A stretch of DNA of 64,000 bases from contig NZ_LR732816.1 of NCBI RefSeq assembly GCF_902506205.1, forward strand, positions 2,241,604-2,305,603, written 5' to 3'. The translations under genes were made by a program, and so were the position numbers. This document shows positions 23,525 through 32,761 of the stretch, in pieces. This DNA comes from Brevundimonas sp. G8. GTDB lineage: Bacteria; Pseudomonadota; Alphaproteobacteria; Caulobacterales; Caulobacteraceae. Below the pieces are notes generated by a model. It was not told the origin of the DNA and searched no databases. It saw only the letters and a list, made by a program, of their open reading frames with translations. Positions within the stretch are counted from its first letter, which is position 1, and every line of letters starts with the position of its first letter.

Positions 23525-24346
23525 ATGAGCGAAGCTTTCCAGCCCAATCTTGATTTTACGGCCGTCGCCGAGGTCGAGGATCGCGAGGCGTTCGTGGTCG
23601 ATCTGGACGGGTATGAGGGGCCGCTGCATGTGTTGTTGGCGTTGGCGCGGAACCAGAAGGTCGATCTGCTGAAGCTGTCGATCACCCAGTTGGCGGAACA
23701 GTATCTGGCCTTCGTGCATGAGGCGCGGCGTCGGAACTTCGCCCTGGCGGCGGACTACCTCGTGATGGCGTCGTGGCTGGCCTATCTGAAGTCGCGGCTG
23801 CTGTTGCCGCGCACCGAGAAAGACAAGGGCGAGGAGCCGCCGGCCGAGCAGATGGCCGCCGCCCTGGCCTTCCGCCTGCAGAAGCTGGAAGCCATGCGCC
23901 GGTCGGTCGAGCAGTTGATGGCCCGGCCGCAGTTGAAGCGCGACGTCTTCACGCGCGGCGACCCCGAGGCGACGGTGATCGTGCCGTCCGACCGGATCGA
24001 CGCCAGCCTGTATGAACTGATGAGCGCCTATGTGGTGCAGCGGCGGCGCGAGGAGGCCAGGCGCTATGCGCCCGGCCAGCGGGTCGAGGCCTTTGCGTTG
24101 GAGGCCGCGCGCGACTGGCTGCGCGAGATCATGCCGAAGCTGGCCGACTGGACCCCGCTGGACCAGGTGGCGCCGCATCGCGAAGGCGAGCACGGACCCA
24201 GCCAAGCCAGCTTTACGGCCTCGACCCTGTCGGCCAGTCTGGAGCTGGTCAAGGAGGGGGCGATGGACATTCGACAGACGCAGGCGTTCGCCGAGCTGTT
24301 CCTGAAACGGCGCGGGCAGGGTCAGCCGCTGGAGCTGACGCCGTGA
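23525..24346 (+). CDS. scpA: Segregation and condensation protein A
   Basis: ScpA is the kleisin that bridges SMC heads in the bacterial condensin. The 273-residue protein shows the N-terminal FVVDLDGYEGPLHVLLALARNQKVDLLKLSI segment and YLAFVHEARRRNFALAADYLVMASWLAYLKSRLLLP, the signature of the family. Its stop overlaps the GTG of scpB (GTGA). The SMC protein itself is not in the window. Confidence 0.94.
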   Translation: MSEAFQPNLDFTAVAEVEDREAFVVDLDGYEGPLHVLLALARNQKVDLLKLSITQLAEQYLAFVHEARRRNFALAADYLVMASWLAYLKSRLLLPRTEKDKGEEPPAEQMAAALAFRLQKLEAMRRSVEQLMARPQLKRDVFTRGDPEATVIVPSDRIDASLYELMSAYVVQRRREEARRYAPGQRVEAFALEAARDWLREIMPKLADWTPLDQVAPHREGEHGPSQASFTASTLSASLELVKEGAMDIRQTQAFAELFLKRRGQGQPLELTP

Positions 24347-25014
24347 GCGACCTCGCTTTCCAACCCGACGAGGCCGAGATCGAGCGGCGGGTCGAAGCCC
24401 TGCTGTTCGCGGCCGCCGGGCCGCTGACCGCCGCCGAGATCGCCGCGCGCCTGCCCGAGAACTGCAATGTCGCGCGCGCCATATCGGGCCTGCGCGCCCG
24501 CTATGAGGGCCGCGGGGTGGAGCTGGAGTGCGTCGCCGACCGCTGGCGGTTCCGCACCGCGCCGGACCTGGCCTTCATGATGACGCAGGAGCGCGAGGAG
24601 CCGCGTCGCCTGTCCAAGGCCGCGCTGGAGACCCTGGCCATCATCGCCTACCACCAGCCCGTCACCCGCGCCGAGATCGAGAGCGTGCGCGGGGTGACCA
24701 TCTCAAAGGGGACGCTGGACCTGTTGCTCGAGATGGGGTTCGTGCGGTTGCGGGGGCGCCGGCGCACGCCGGGGCGGCCCGTCACCTATGCGACCACGGA
24801 TCGGTTCCTGGAGCATTTCGGCCTGGCGACCCTGTACGACCTGCCGGGCGTGCAGGAGATGAAGGCGGCGGGCCTGCTGGACCTGTCGCTGCCGGTCGGG
24901 TTCGAAGTCCCCGATCCCAGTCGCGCCTCGGAAGCCGACGACGAGGACGGCAGCCTGCCCATCGACGACGATGCGCCTGAGTTCGCCCAGGATTTCGTCG
25001 GCGAGACACGCTGA
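24343..25014 (+). CDS. scpB: Segregation and condensation protein B
   Basis: ScpB is the winged-helix (kite) partner of ScpA and SMC. The 223-residue protein reads RRVEALLFAAAGPLTAAEIAARLP, LSKAALETLAIIAYHQPVTRAEIESVRGV and GRRRTPGRPVTYATTDRFLEHFGL, all typical. It ends with an acidic tail (EADDEDGSLPIDDDAPE). It starts at the GTG inside the scpA stop overlap. A histidine kinase gene follows 51 bp on, where the tat genes often lie in related genomes. Confidence 0.93.
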   Translation: MSDLAFQPDEAEIERRVEALLFAAAGPLTAAEIAARLPENCNVARAISGLRARYEGRGVELECVADRWRFRTAPDLAFMMTQEREEPRRLSKAALETLAIIAYHQPVTRAEIESVRGVTISKGTLDLLLEMGFVRLRGRRRTPGRPVTYATTDRFLEHFGLATLYDLPGVQEMKAAGLLDLSLPVGFEVPDPSRASEADDEDGSLPIDDDAPEFAQDFVGETR

Positions 25015-25065
25015 CGTCGCGTCACGTTCACGCCGTCTTAGTCAGCGCCATCTAAGCTGGACTTT

Positions 25066-26661
25066 ATGAGTGGCGTGACATCGAAGACGGGTTGGCGGGC
25101 GTGGAGCACGTTCAGGATCGCGGTGATCCTGATGTTGTCGTCGATCATCGGCATGGCGGGCGTTCTGGGCACGGTCAGCCAGGGCATCGATGCGCACCAG
25201 GCGCGCAAGGAAGAGGCGTTGGTCAAGTTGCGGCTGACGCGGGCGCTGGAAATCATCGGCGAGAACCTGACCACGGCCTCGGTCTGGGACGAGGCCGTCG
25301 ATCACATGACGACCGGCGATGTGGCCTGGTACGATCGCACCATGGGCGCCTTCTACGCCGTCCAGCACAAACACCATTTCACCCTGGGCTATGACGCGAC
25401 GGGTCGGCTGTTCCGCATCAGCACCGAGACCCGACCGGCCAGCGCCGAAGCCGGCGATCCATTCGCGCGCGCTGCCCGACCCTTGGTCGATCGGTTGCGC
25501 GCCGAGGCGTTGGCGCGTGATCGTTCGGATGCCGCTGTCCGCCTGAGGTCGGCCTTCGTGCGTGTTGACGACACCATCTATGTCCTGGGCGCCTCAACCG
25601 TAGTTCGCCACACGGAAACGGGAGCGACGCCGGCGTCTGATCCAGTGGTCGCGTCGTTCAAACCCTTCCTGAGTGAGTTGGACATACTCCGCACGCGGCT
25701 GGCGTTGACCGAAGTGCATTTCCAGCCCGGTGAGGCCGCGCCGCCCCAGGGCATGATCGGCGTCGATGTGCGCGACGCTGGCAGCGCCCTTTTGGGCCGC
25801 GTTGTCTGGGCGCCGGAACGGCCGGGCTATCAGATCCTGACGCGGGCCGGGCCGCTGCTGCTGCTGCTGATGGTCGTGCTGATCGTCGGCACGGCGTTCC
25901 TGTTCTGGAACACGACCGCCGATGTGCGCCGTCTACGGGCGTCCGAAGTCGCCCTGTCGGCAGCGTTGGAGCGGGCCGAGGCGGCGAACCAGGCCAAGAC
26001 GCGGTTCCTGTCGAACGTCAGCCACGAACTGCGCACGCCGCTGAACGGGGTGCTGGGCATGGCCGAGGTGATCGGGGCGGACCTGGTCACGCCGCAGCAG
26101 CGCGACAGGCTGGAAATCCTGAAGGCGTCGGGGCGTCAGCAGCTGAGGCTGGTTGAGGAGTTGCTGGACGTGGTGCGGCTGCGCGACGGGGCGGTGACGC
26201 TGGAGGAACGGCCGTTCCGGCCTGACAATCTGCTGCGACGTGTCGCCAATGATCTCAGCGGCGCGGCGCAGGCCAAGGGCTTGAAGATCGACGTCGAGGC
26301 CGCCGAGGGCGAATGGCTGGGCGATCCGGTCCATGTCGAGAAGCTGATGGCGGCGCTGAGCGACAACGCCGTGCGCTTCACCCGGACGGGCCAGGTCATC
26401 CTGAGGGCCGTCGCTGGCGATCAACTGGTGCTGGAGGTGGAAGATACCGGCCCCGGCATGGAGCCAGAGGCGGCGACGCGCCTTTTCGACGCCTTCACCC
26501 AGGGCGACGAGAGCAGCACGCGCACCGCCGAGGGCCTGGGGCTGGGCCTGACGGCGGCGCACGGCCTGGCCGCGTTGATGGGCGGCAGGATCGAGGTCGT
26601 GACCGAACCCGGCGTCGGCAGCACTTTCCGTGTCGCCCTGCCGCTGGAAGCCGTGGTTTAG
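25066..26661 (+). CDS. CHASE4-type sensor histidine kinase
   Basis: The 531-residue kinase has an N-terminal membrane helix (about 17-37), a periplasmic sensor with [24 protein letters not shown] typical of CHASE4 domains, a second helix (about 262-280), a coiled linker, the phosphoacceptor [19 protein letters not shown] (His320), and a complete ATPase domain: the N-box LSDNAVRFT, the G1 box DTGPGM, and the G2 box GLGLGLT. No response regulator is adjacent. The ligand is unknown. Its stop overlaps the convergent ispH stop by 4 bp. Confidence 0.88.
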   Translation: MSGVTSKTGWRAWSTFRIAVILMLSSIIGMAGVLGTVSQGIDAHQARKEEALVKLRLTRALEIIGENLTTASVWDEAVDHMTTGDVAWYDRTMGAFYAVQHKHHFTLGYDATGRLFRISTETRPASAEAGDPFARAARPLVDRLRAEALARDRSDAAVRLRSAFVRVDDTIYVLGASTVVRHTETGATPASDPVVASFKPFLSELDILRTRLALTEVHFQPGEAAPPQGMIGVDVRDAGSALLGRVVWAPERPGYQILTRAGPLLLLLMVVLIVGTAFLFWNTTADVRRLRASEVALSAALERAEAANQAKTRFLSNVSHELRTPLNGVLGMAEVIGADLVTPQQRDRLEILKASGRQQLRLVEELLDVVRLRDGAVTLEERPFRPDNLLRRVANDLSGAAQAKGLKIDVEAAEGEWLGDPVHVEKLMAALSDNAVRFTRTGQVILRAVAGDQLVLEVEDTGPGMEPEAATRLFDAFTQGDESSTRTAEGLGLGLTAAHGLAALMGGRIEVVTEPGVGSTFRVALPLEAVV

Positions 26662-27629
26662 GCCGTCAGCAGGCGCGGCAGTTTGAAGGTCACGGTCTCG
26701 CGTGCGCCGCCGTCCTCGGTCACCGTGGCGTCGAATCGCGCGCGGATGGCGTCCACCAGAGCCTCGATCAAAGGCTCGGGCGCAGAGGCGCCGGCGGTGA
26801 CGCCGACCGTCTGGACCCCTTCGAACCAAGACCAGTCCACCTGAGACGCATCGTCCACGAGATAGGAAGCGCCGGCGCCGGCGCGCATCGCCACCTCGAC
26901 CAGCCGGACCGAGTTGGACGAGTTCTTGGACCCGACCACCAGCACCAGCTCGCAGCCCTCGCCCAGCACCTTGACCGCGTCCTGGCGGTTGGTGGTGGCG
27001 TAGCAGATGTCTTCCTTGTGCGGATCGGGCAGTTCGGGGAAGCGGCGCTTCAGCACCTTGAGGATACCGGCGGTGTCGTCGACCGACAGGGTGGTCTGGG
27101 TCGCATAGGCCAGGGGGGCGTCGCCGGGGCGTTGGAACGATTCGGCGTCGGCCTCGGTCTCGACCAGGCTGATGGCGCCCTGCGGCAACTGACCCATGGT
27201 GCCGATCACCTCGGGGTGGCCCGCATGGCCGATCAGGATGATGTGCTTGCCAGCGGCATGGTGACGCTCGGCCTCGACATGGACCTTGGACACCAGGGGG
27301 CAGGTGGCGTCCAGGAACACCAGCTCGCGCGCCCGGGCGGTGGCGGGCACCGACTTGGGCACCCCGTGGGCCGAGAAGACGACCGGCCGATCGTCGGGGC
27401 ATTCGTCCAGTTCCTTGACGAACACCGCGCCCATGGCCTTCAGCCGCTCGACGACATGGCGGTTATGGACGATTTCGTGGCGCACATAGACGGGCGCGCC
27501 GAACTTCTCGATGGCGCGCTCGACGATCTGGATCGCCCGGTCCACCCCGGCGCAAAAGCCGCGCGGCGTCGCCAACCGCACCGAAATCGGGCGAAGCGGA
27601 GCGGCGGGGGGAGGAACATGCGCATTCAT
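26658..27629 (-). CDS. ispH: 4-hydroxy-3-methylbut-2-enyl diphosphate reductase
   Basis: IspH makes IPP and DMAPP in the last step of the non-mevalonate isoprenoid route, using a [4Fe-4S] cluster. The three cluster cysteines are present: Cys26 in RGFCAGV, Cys110 in LDATCPLV and Cys209 in ICYATTN. The substrate-binding HEIVHN, FSAHGV, GHAGHPE and GSKNSSNS segments are also intact. Length (323) is normal. The divergent atp operon starts 250 bp upstream. Confidence 0.96.
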   Translation of the reverse strand: MNAHVPPPAAPLRPISVRLATPRGFCAGVDRAIQIVERAIEKFGAPVYVRHEIVHNRHVVERLKAMGAVFVKELDECPDDRPVVFSAHGVPKSVPATARARELVFLDATCPLVSKVHVEAERHHAAGKHIILIGHAGHPEVIGTMGQLPQGAISLVETEADAESFQRPGDAPLAYATQTTLSVDDTAGILKVLKRRFPELPDPHKEDICYATTNRQDAVKVLGEGCELVLVVGSKNSSNSVRLVEVAMRAGAGASYLVDDASQVDWSWFEGVQTVGVTAGASAPEPLIEALVDAIRARFDATVTEDGGARETVTFKLPRLLTA

Positions 27630-27879
27630 GGCCGTGAACCTAGTCGTTTGCGGCGCCGATCGCCATCTGACCCGTGTCGCGAGGGGCGGGATTCTGTCGC
27701 CGTGAACAGCGGCGCATCGTCACGGCTTGTCCACAGGCGACGAAAGTCTAGGCTCTACAACGGTTTAGAGCGTGATCACGACGCCTTGACCTATGGGCCG
27801 CTCACGATTAGTTTCCGCGCCGAATTCAGACCCGTTCGGACGCACCGTCTGGACGCTGAGCGCACAGGTCCTATCCCCC
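27630..27879. promoter_or_regulatory. ispH-atpI divergent promoter region
   Basis: This 250-bp stretch has no convincing gene. Reading toward atpI, TTGACC at 27786-27791 followed 16 bp later by TTAGTT is a weak promoter candidate, and TTGTCCACA at 27727-27735 resembles a DnaA box but is isolated. The true promoters cannot be fixed by eye. Confidence 0.3.
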
Positions 27880-28239
27880 ATGCCGGAATCGCGCGAAGAG
27901 GCGATCAAACGCCTCCAAGACAGCGCATCCGCATTGGAGGCGCGGACTACGGCGGAGAAATCCGCCGAGCTGACCGGCCATCAGGTGTCGGGACAGGCCT
28001 ACAAGATCATCGCCGAGCTTCTCGGCGGCGTCCTGGTGGGTCTGGCGTTCGGGGCGATCGCGGATTGGGTCCTTGGGATCCGTCCGTGGGGTTTGATCGG
28101 CGGGGTCCTTCTGGGCTTCGCCTTGTCGATTTACATGGCGCGTCGCACAGCCAACCGGCTGATGGCGCAGGCCAAGGCGTTGGGAACGTCGGCTCCGGCC
28201 GAACCCTACGTCGAGGCCGACGAAGACGGGGAACGATAG
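27880..28239 (+). CDS. atpI: ATP synthase accessory protein AtpI
   Basis: The 119-residue protein has a charged helical N-terminus (MPESREEAIKRLQDSASALEA) and two membrane helices (about 45-66 and 74-94) with GVLVGLAFGAIADWVLG, as in alphaproteobacterial AtpI, which helps assemble the c-ring. The ATG at 27880 was preferred over an in-frame start 29 codons earlier, whose extension is not family-like. atpB follows 6 bp after. Confidence 0.85.
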   Translation: MPESREEAIKRLQDSASALEARTTAEKSAELTGHQVSGQAYKIIAELLGGVLVGLAFGAIADWVLGIRPWGLIGGVLLGFALSIYMARRTANRLMAQAKALGTSAPAEPYVEADEDGER

Positions 28240-28245
28240 GGCTTC

Positions 28246-29031
28246 ATGGCCGATCCGATTCATCAGTTTCAGATTCAGAAGGTCATCGACCTTCCTGACG
28301 TGACCCTGCCTGTGCTGGGCACGGTCGATCTGGCGATCACCAACTCGCACATCGCCATGACGGCGGCCTTCGTCGTGATCGTCGGCTTCCTGGCCGCCGT
28401 GACGTCGAACGCCAAGATCGTGCCGGGCCGACTGCAGTCGGCGGGCGAGGGCATGTTCGGCCTGATCGACAACCTGGCCGATTCCATCATCGGTCACGAA
28501 GGCCGCAAGTATTTCCCGTTCGTCTTCACCCTGTTCATGCTGATCCTGGGCATGAACATCCTGGGTCTGTTCCTGACCTTCACGGCGACCTCGCAGCTGG
28601 CCATCACGGTCACCTTCGCCCTGATCACCTTCGGCCTGGTCCTGGTCGTCGGCTTCGCCAAGAACGGCCTGGGCTTCTTCAAGCTGTTCTGGCCCATGGG
28701 CGCGCCGCTGGCGCTGCGCCCGGTCGTCGGCCTGATCGAGTTCGTCTCCTTCCTGCTCCGCCCGGTCACTCTGGCGCTTCGTCTGTTCGGCAACATGCTG
28801 GGCGGTCACGTCGCGCTGAAGATCTTCGCCGGCTTCGTGGTGTCGCTGGGCCTTCTGGGCATGAGCGGCGGCATCGGTCTGCTGGCCTTCCCGGTCGCGG
28901 CCCTGTCGCTGGGCATGGTCGTCGCCCTGACCGCGCTGGAGTTTCTCGTGGCCTTCCTCCAGGCCTTCGTCTTCGCCGTTCTGGCCTGCATCTATCTGAA
29001 TGATGTGGTCAACCTGGACCACGCCCACTAA
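28246..29031 (+). CDS. atpB: F0F1 ATP synthase subunit a
   Basis: Subunit a forms the proton half-channels against the c-ring. The 261-residue membrane protein has five or six helices; the essential arginine is Arg179 in LALRLFGNMLGGHV, and RPVVGLIEFVSFLLRPV precedes it. It is the second gene of an F0 operon, separate from the F1 genes as is usual in alphaproteobacteria. Confidence 0.96.
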   Translation: MADPIHQFQIQKVIDLPDVTLPVLGTVDLAITNSHIAMTAAFVVIVGFLAAVTSNAKIVPGRLQSAGEGMFGLIDNLADSIIGHEGRKYFPFVFTLFMLILGMNILGLFLTFTATSQLAITVTFALITFGLVLVVGFAKNGLGFFKLFWPMGAPLALRPVVGLIEFVSFLLRPVTLALRLFGNMLGGHVALKIFAGFVVSLGLLGMSGGIGLLAFPVAALSLGMVVALTALEFLVAFLQAFVFAVLACIYLNDVVNLDHAH

Positions 29032-29088
29032 GGGCCGGACCAGTCTCTTCACCCCAACCACCAACGACTTTAATCTAGGAATACAATC

Positions 29089-29313
29089 ATGGACGCTGAA
29101 GCCGCAAAATACATCGGCGCCGGCCTTGCCACCCTCGGCATGATCGGTTCGGCTCTGGGCGTGGGCAACATCTTCGGTCAGTTCCTGGCCGGCGCCCTGC
29201 GCAACCCGTCTGCTGCCGCCGGCCAAGTCGGCAACCTGTTCGTGGGCGCCGCCCTTGCCGAAGCCCTGGGCATCTTGGCCTTCGTGCTCGGCATCCTGAT
29301 GATCTTCGGCTGA
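29089..29313 (+). CDS. atpE: F0F1 ATP synthase subunit c
   Basis: The 74-residue proteolipid has two membrane helices joined by the polar loop [10 protein letters not shown]. The proton-carrying residue is Glu58 in [12 protein letters not shown] clear AGGA precedes the ATG, and a 57-bp spacer separates it from atpB, which may allow the higher translation that subunit c needs. Ligand residues for sodium are not evident, so it is probably proton-coupled. Confidence 0.97.
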   Translation: MDAEAAKYIGAGLATLGMIGSALGVGNIFGQFLAGALRNPSAAAGQVGNLFVGAALAEALGILAFVLGILMIFG

Positions 29314-29381
29314 TATCAGCCGATTACGGCGCGCGGGGTTCGCCCGCGCGCCGCTTCATCTGATCCTGCAGTAGACGGTTC

Positions 29382-29954
29382 ATGGCCAGCACCCACACCA
29401 TCGACGCGGTCCCGCCTTCGGTCGAAGCGGACCTGCACGCCGAGACGGCGACCACCGCCGAGCACGGCTCGGGCGGCCTGCCGCAATTCCAGTTCGAGCA
29501 CTGGGCGGGCCAGATCGGCTATCTGCTGATCCTGTTCGTCGTCCTGTATCTGCTGGTCTCCAAGGTCTTCGCGCCGCGCCTTCGCAAGGTGATGGACGAA
29601 CGGGCCGACACCATTTCCACCGCCGTCGCCACCGCGCGTCAGGTCCAGGCCGAGGCCGCCGAACAGGCAGCCCTCGCTCAGGCCGAAGTCGCCAAGGCGC
29701 GCGCCGACGCCCGTTCAATGGCCGCCGCCGCCAAGGCTCGCGTGACCGAGGACGCCAACGCCCGCCAGGCCGCGGAAGAAGCGATCGTCAACGCCCGCAT
29801 CGCCGAGGCCGAGGCCTCGATCGGCAAGACGCGCGACGCCGCCATGGCCAATGTCTCCACCATCGCCTCCGACACGACCGCCGCCATGGTCGAGCGTCTG
29901 ACCGGCAAGGCCGCCACCGCAGCCGAGCTGGCCGCCGTCAAGGGAGCCGCCTGA
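29382..29954 (+). CDS. atpF': F0F1 ATP synthase subunit b'
   Basis: This 190-residue peripheral-stalk subunit has a polar N-terminus, one helix (about 43-62, IGYLLILFVVLYLLVSKVFA) and a long alanine/glutamate-rich coiled coil. Two different b-type genes in a row, b' then b, are typical of alphaproteobacteria and other photosynthetic-lineage groups. Its TGA stop shares one base with the ATG of the next gene (TGATG). Confidence 0.93.
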   Translation: MASTHTIDAVPPSVEADLHAETATTAEHGSGGLPQFQFEHWAGQIGYLLILFVVLYLLVSKVFAPRLRKVMDERADTISTAVATARQVQAEAAEQAALAQAEVAKARADARSMAAAAKARVTEDANARQAAEEAIVNARIAEAEASIGKTRDAAMANVSTIASDTTAAMVERLTGKAATAAELAAVKGAA

Positions 29955-30469
29955 TGAACCTGATCTTCGAACACGGCATCTGGAGCTTCGCCAATGCGGA
30001 GATCTGGGTCGGGATCGGCCTGATCCTGTTCTTCGGCATCCTGGTCGCCGCCGGCGTGCCCAGGATCGCCGCCAAGGCCCTGGACGCCAAGGCCGCCAAG
30101 ATCCAGGCGGACCTGGACGAGGCTGCTCGCCTGCGCGCCGAGGCCGAAGCCCTGCTGGCCCAGATCCGCAAGGAGAAGGCCGAGGCCGAGGCGCAGGCTG
30201 CCGAGATGATGGCCCAGGCGGAAGCCGACGCCCGTCGTCTGGAAGTCGAGACCAAGGCCAAGCTGGAAGAGACCCTGGCCCGTCGTCAGAAGATGGCCGA
30301 GACCCGCATCGCCCAGGCCGAGGCCCAGGCCTCGGCCGAGGTGAAGGCGGCCGCTGCAGATTTGGCCGCCAAGACCGCCGAACAGATCCTGACCGCCCGC
30401 ATCGCCAGCGGCGCCAAGGATCCGCTGCTGGACAGCGCCATCGCCCAGATCGGCGATCGCCTGAACTGA
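29954..30469 (+). CDS. atpF: F0F1 ATP synthase subunit b
   Basis: The 171-residue second stalk subunit has an N-terminal helix (about 15-34, IWVGIGLILFFGILVAAGVP) and a long charged coiled coil ending DSAIAQIGDRL. It is translationally coupled to the b' gene (TGATG). A strong terminator follows 22 bp after its stop, closing the operon. Confidence 0.94.
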   Translation: MNLIFEHGIWSFANAEIWVGIGLILFFGILVAAGVPRIAAKALDAKAAKIQADLDEAARLRAEAEALLAQIRKEKAEAEAQAAEMMAQAEADARRLEVETKAKLEETLARRQKMAETRIAQAEAQASAEVKAAAADLAAKTAEQILTARIASGAKDPLLDSAIAQIGDRLN

Positions 30470-30491
30470 TCGGCGTGACGCTGAATAAAAC

Positions 30492-30524
30492 AAGGCCCCC
30501 GACGTCGCCGTCGGGGGCCTTTTT
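30492..30524 (+). terminator. Intrinsic terminator of the atp F0 operon
   Basis: A 13-bp perfect stem AAGGCCCCCGACG (30492-30504), loop TCGC and its complement (30509-30521) run into TTTTT. This is the best intrinsic terminator in the window and lies 22 bp after the atpF stop. Confidence 0.93.
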
Positions 30525-30544
30525 CTTGGGCGATTAAGCCGTGG

Positions 30545-31015
30545 TCAGTGGGCGTGTGCGCCGCCGATCATTGGCGCTCCCATCCGCTTGTCGCGCGCCA
30601 CCAGCCGGGCATAGACATTGCCCAGCACGATGCCGAACACGGCGTGGGTGATCAGCAGCCAGGCGAAGGTGCCGAAGCCGGCGCCGGCCGTGAAGGTCCG
30701 GTAGTTTCCGAACATGACGATGGCGGCCATCATCAATACCCAGGCGCCGACGGCGAAGACGATGCCCTTGGTTTCAGGCGTATCGGTCGGCAGTCGGGGA
30801 CACAGGATGGCGAACAGCGGCCCCAGGATGAAGACGCCGCTGATGACGTGGACCACCCACCCGGCGGCCAGATTTCCCGGCATGCCCATCATGCTGGCGA
30901 TTACCCCCTGGAAGGGATCGAACCAGTTGAGGAACATATTGGGTATTTCGAGCAAGGATACGGCCATGGTCGCCGCAAACCCGGCGATCAGACCCTTTTG
31001 TACGCGTGACATCAT
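30545..31015 (-). CDS. DUF6789-like four-helix membrane protein
   Basis: The 156-residue protein has four hydrophobic segments and polar loops with PFQGVIASMMGMPGNLAAGWVVHVISG, which resembles the DUF6789 group of small membrane proteins. It ends with histidines (GGAHAH). The start at 31015 is preceded by GGAGG 10 bases upstream; a TTG six codons earlier is less likely. It is convergent with the atp operon, with the terminator between them. Function is unknown. Confidence 0.7.
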   Translation of the reverse strand: MMSRVQKGLIAGFAATMAVSLLEIPNMFLNWFDPFQGVIASMMGMPGNLAAGWVVHVISGVFILGPLFAILCPRLPTDTPETKGIVFAVGAWVLMMAAIVMFGNYRTFTAGAGFGTFAWLLITHAVFGIVLGNVYARLVARDKRMGAPMIGGAHAH

Positions 31016-31147
31016 GACCTTAGCGCCTCCCAACGCATGAGTGGTTCTCTGATAACGCGCAGACAGGATACGCCTGACTGGGAAGCGACGTGTTCACGTT
31101 CCTGTGGTTAGCGGTTGCAGCAACGCAACCGCAATAATGTCCGCTAA

Positions 31148-31552
31148 CTAGCGGAACAGCTTGCGGAAATAGCGCCGCACCTGTTTGCGGCCACGCGACA
31201 GGCGACGACCAGACCGTCTGGTCACGACCTTTTCGGCGCGGAGGGCCTGTTGCCAGAAGACCGGCGCGAACTCGGGCTTCTTCCGCATCAGGCGGCGGAA
31301 CGGATAGATCCATTTGGGTCGGGCATACTGCGCGCGGATGAACTGACGTTTGGCCCAGAACGAGCTCTTCAGGATCAGCATCAGGCCGACGGCGATCACT
31401 GGAATGCCGCCGGGCCCCGGCAGGGGCGCGATCAGGATGCCCAGCAGCACCACGAACAGGCCGCCGATCATCAGCGCCCAGCGTTTGACCACGCGCAGCA
31501 TGCGGCTACGCGGTTTCGAAGGCTGGACGAAGAGGACGGGGAGTGTGGTCAC
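31148..31552 (-). CDS. PGPGW-family small membrane protein
   Basis: The product has one or two membrane helices around residues 25-62 with the hallmark APLPGPGGIPVIAVGLMLIL, matching the family named for its PGPGW motif, followed by a strongly basic C-terminal tail (RRSGRRLSRGRKQVRRYFRKLFR). Such proteins are inner-membrane proteins of unknown role. The GTG at 31552 gives 134 residues; an ATG at 31501 would give 117 and neither has a clear ribosome site, so the start is uncertain. Confidence 0.75.
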   Translation of the reverse strand: MTTLPVLFVQPSKPRSRMLRVVKRWALMIGGLFVVLLGILIAPLPGPGGIPVIAVGLMLILKSSFWAKRQFIRAQYARPKWIYPFRRLMRKKPEFAPVFWQQALRAEKVVTRRSGRRLSRGRKQVRRYFRKLFR

Positions 31553-31755
31553 GGATGCGCCAGATGGGGAGGGGAGGCCGTCATGACAACGGTCGCCACG
31601 ACCGCCCGATCCCTCGTCGGGAAAGGAAAAGGCGACCGTGACGACCTTGCCACAACCCTTTTAAGGCTCTGCGTCGATGGCGGATCGGTGTCCGGCGAAT
31701 GAAGCTTTGGTCATGAACCCCAGTCGTTCGCCGGCTGTGGCCGACGCAACACGGA

Positions 31756-32685
31756 TCAGCCGTAGCGGACGCTGGTCAGCCGCTCGGATTCGGCCCAAAG
31801 CCGGCGCGCGACTTCGGCATCGTGGGCCTGAGGCTTGATCTCGGCAGGGCCGGGCGGTCCCTTCATCTCCATGACGCCCTGGGGCCCGTAGTAGTCGCCG
31901 CCCCTCACCTGGGGCAGGGTGGCGGCCATCACGGTCGGCAGGGCGCCGTCCGCGGCGGAATGGCTGATCCAGGGCTGAAGCAGCCGCCCCGCCGCCATCA
32001 TCAACCCACCGGCGCCCGACTGGGCCGGACCATTGGCGATCAGGTCGGTCCTTGCGAAGCCGGGGTGGGCCGCCGCGCTAGTCAGGTTCCACCCCTGAGC
32101 CTGGCTGCGCCGGTCCAGTTCGATGGCGAACATCAGCATGGCCAGTTTGGACTGCTGATAGACCGGCCACGGCTTGTAGGCCGTCTTTTCGTAGTTGAGG
32201 TCGTCCAGCAGGATACGACCACCGCGGTGGGCCATACTGGACAGTTGGACGACGCGTGCCTGGGCTTGGGTCAGCAGGGGCAGCAGGCGGCCCGTCAGGG
32301 CGAAATGCGACAGGTAGTTGGTGCCGAACTGCATCTCGAACCCATCGGCCGTGGTCTGCCGTGTCGGTAGGGCCATCACCCCGGCGTTGTTGATCAGGAT
32401 GTCGATGGGCCGTCCTGCCGTCAGCTGGCGATCTGCGAAGGCGGCCACGGACGCCAGGTCACCCAGGTCCAGAAGGTCGAACCGTACATCGGCGCCGGGA
32501 TGTCGTGCGCGGATCAACCGCTCGGCCTCGGCCCCCTTGGTCGGATTGCGGGCCGCCAGCACCACCTCGGCGCCCTTCGCGGCCAGCACCAGGGCGGTTT
32601 CCAGGCCCAGACCGCCGGTCGCGCCGGTGATGATGACCAGCTTGCCGCTCTGGTCGGGAATATCGGCTGTGGTCCAGGTCGTCAT
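31756..32685 (-). CDS. SDR oxidoreductase (retinol dehydrogenase-like)
   Basis: This 309-residue SDR has GATGGLGLETA for nucleotide binding, NNAGVM, a catalytic serine in VVQLSSMAHRGG and YQQSKLA as the Tyr/Lys pair. The extended C-terminus and the SSMAH segment resemble retinol dehydrogenase/protochlorophyllide-reductase-like SDRs. The substrate is unknown. It is divergent from a TetR regulator gene with a shared 70-bp region holding an inverted repeat, so it is probably that regulator's target. Confidence 0.87.
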   Translation of the reverse strand: MTTWTTADIPDQSGKLVIITGATGGLGLETALVLAAKGAEVVLAARNPTKGAEAERLIRARHPGADVRFDLLDLGDLASVAAFADRQLTAGRPIDILINNAGVMALPTRQTTADGFEMQFGTNYLSHFALTGRLLPLLTQAQARVVQLSSMAHRGGRILLDDLNYEKTAYKPWPVYQQSKLAMLMFAIELDRRSQAQGWNLTSAAAHPGFARTDLIANGPAQSGAGGLMMAAGRLLQPWISHSAADGALPTVMAATLPQVRGGDYYGPQGVMEMKGPPGPAEIKPQAHDAEVARRLWAESERLTSVRYG

Positions 32686-32730
32686 TTCGCTATCCTGTCG
32701 CTGAAATATGGTGTCTCGAAGGGTTCCGGC

Positions 32731-32761
32731 TTGCATATCTGCATCCGGTGCAAATATGCAA
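32731..32761. promoter_or_regulatory. Inverted repeat, likely TetR operator
   Basis: TTGCATAT (32731-32738) and ATATGCAA (32754-32761) are perfect inverted arms 15 bp apart, with TGCATCCGGTGCA inside. The right arm overlaps the regulator's start codon at 32756, and the whole lies between the divergent SDR and TetR genes. Confidence 0.6.

Noticed and set aside
22019-24205. 728-codon open frame antisense to nagZ and scpA
   Set aside because: The sense genes are certain and the frame has no recognisable motif.
27727-27735. TTGTCCACA resembling a DnaA box near atpI
   Set aside because: A single near match without an AT-rich unwinding region or neighbouring boxes does not support an origin.
26313-28298. 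661-codon open frame spanning the kinase, ispH and atpI genes
   Set aside because: It runs across three recognised genes and their promoters in other frames; no domain pattern is visible.
31584-31702. 39-codon frame upstream of the PGPGW gene
   Set aside because: No ribosome site, no membrane or domain pattern, and it overlaps a short inverted repeat (CGGTCGCC/GGCGACCG).
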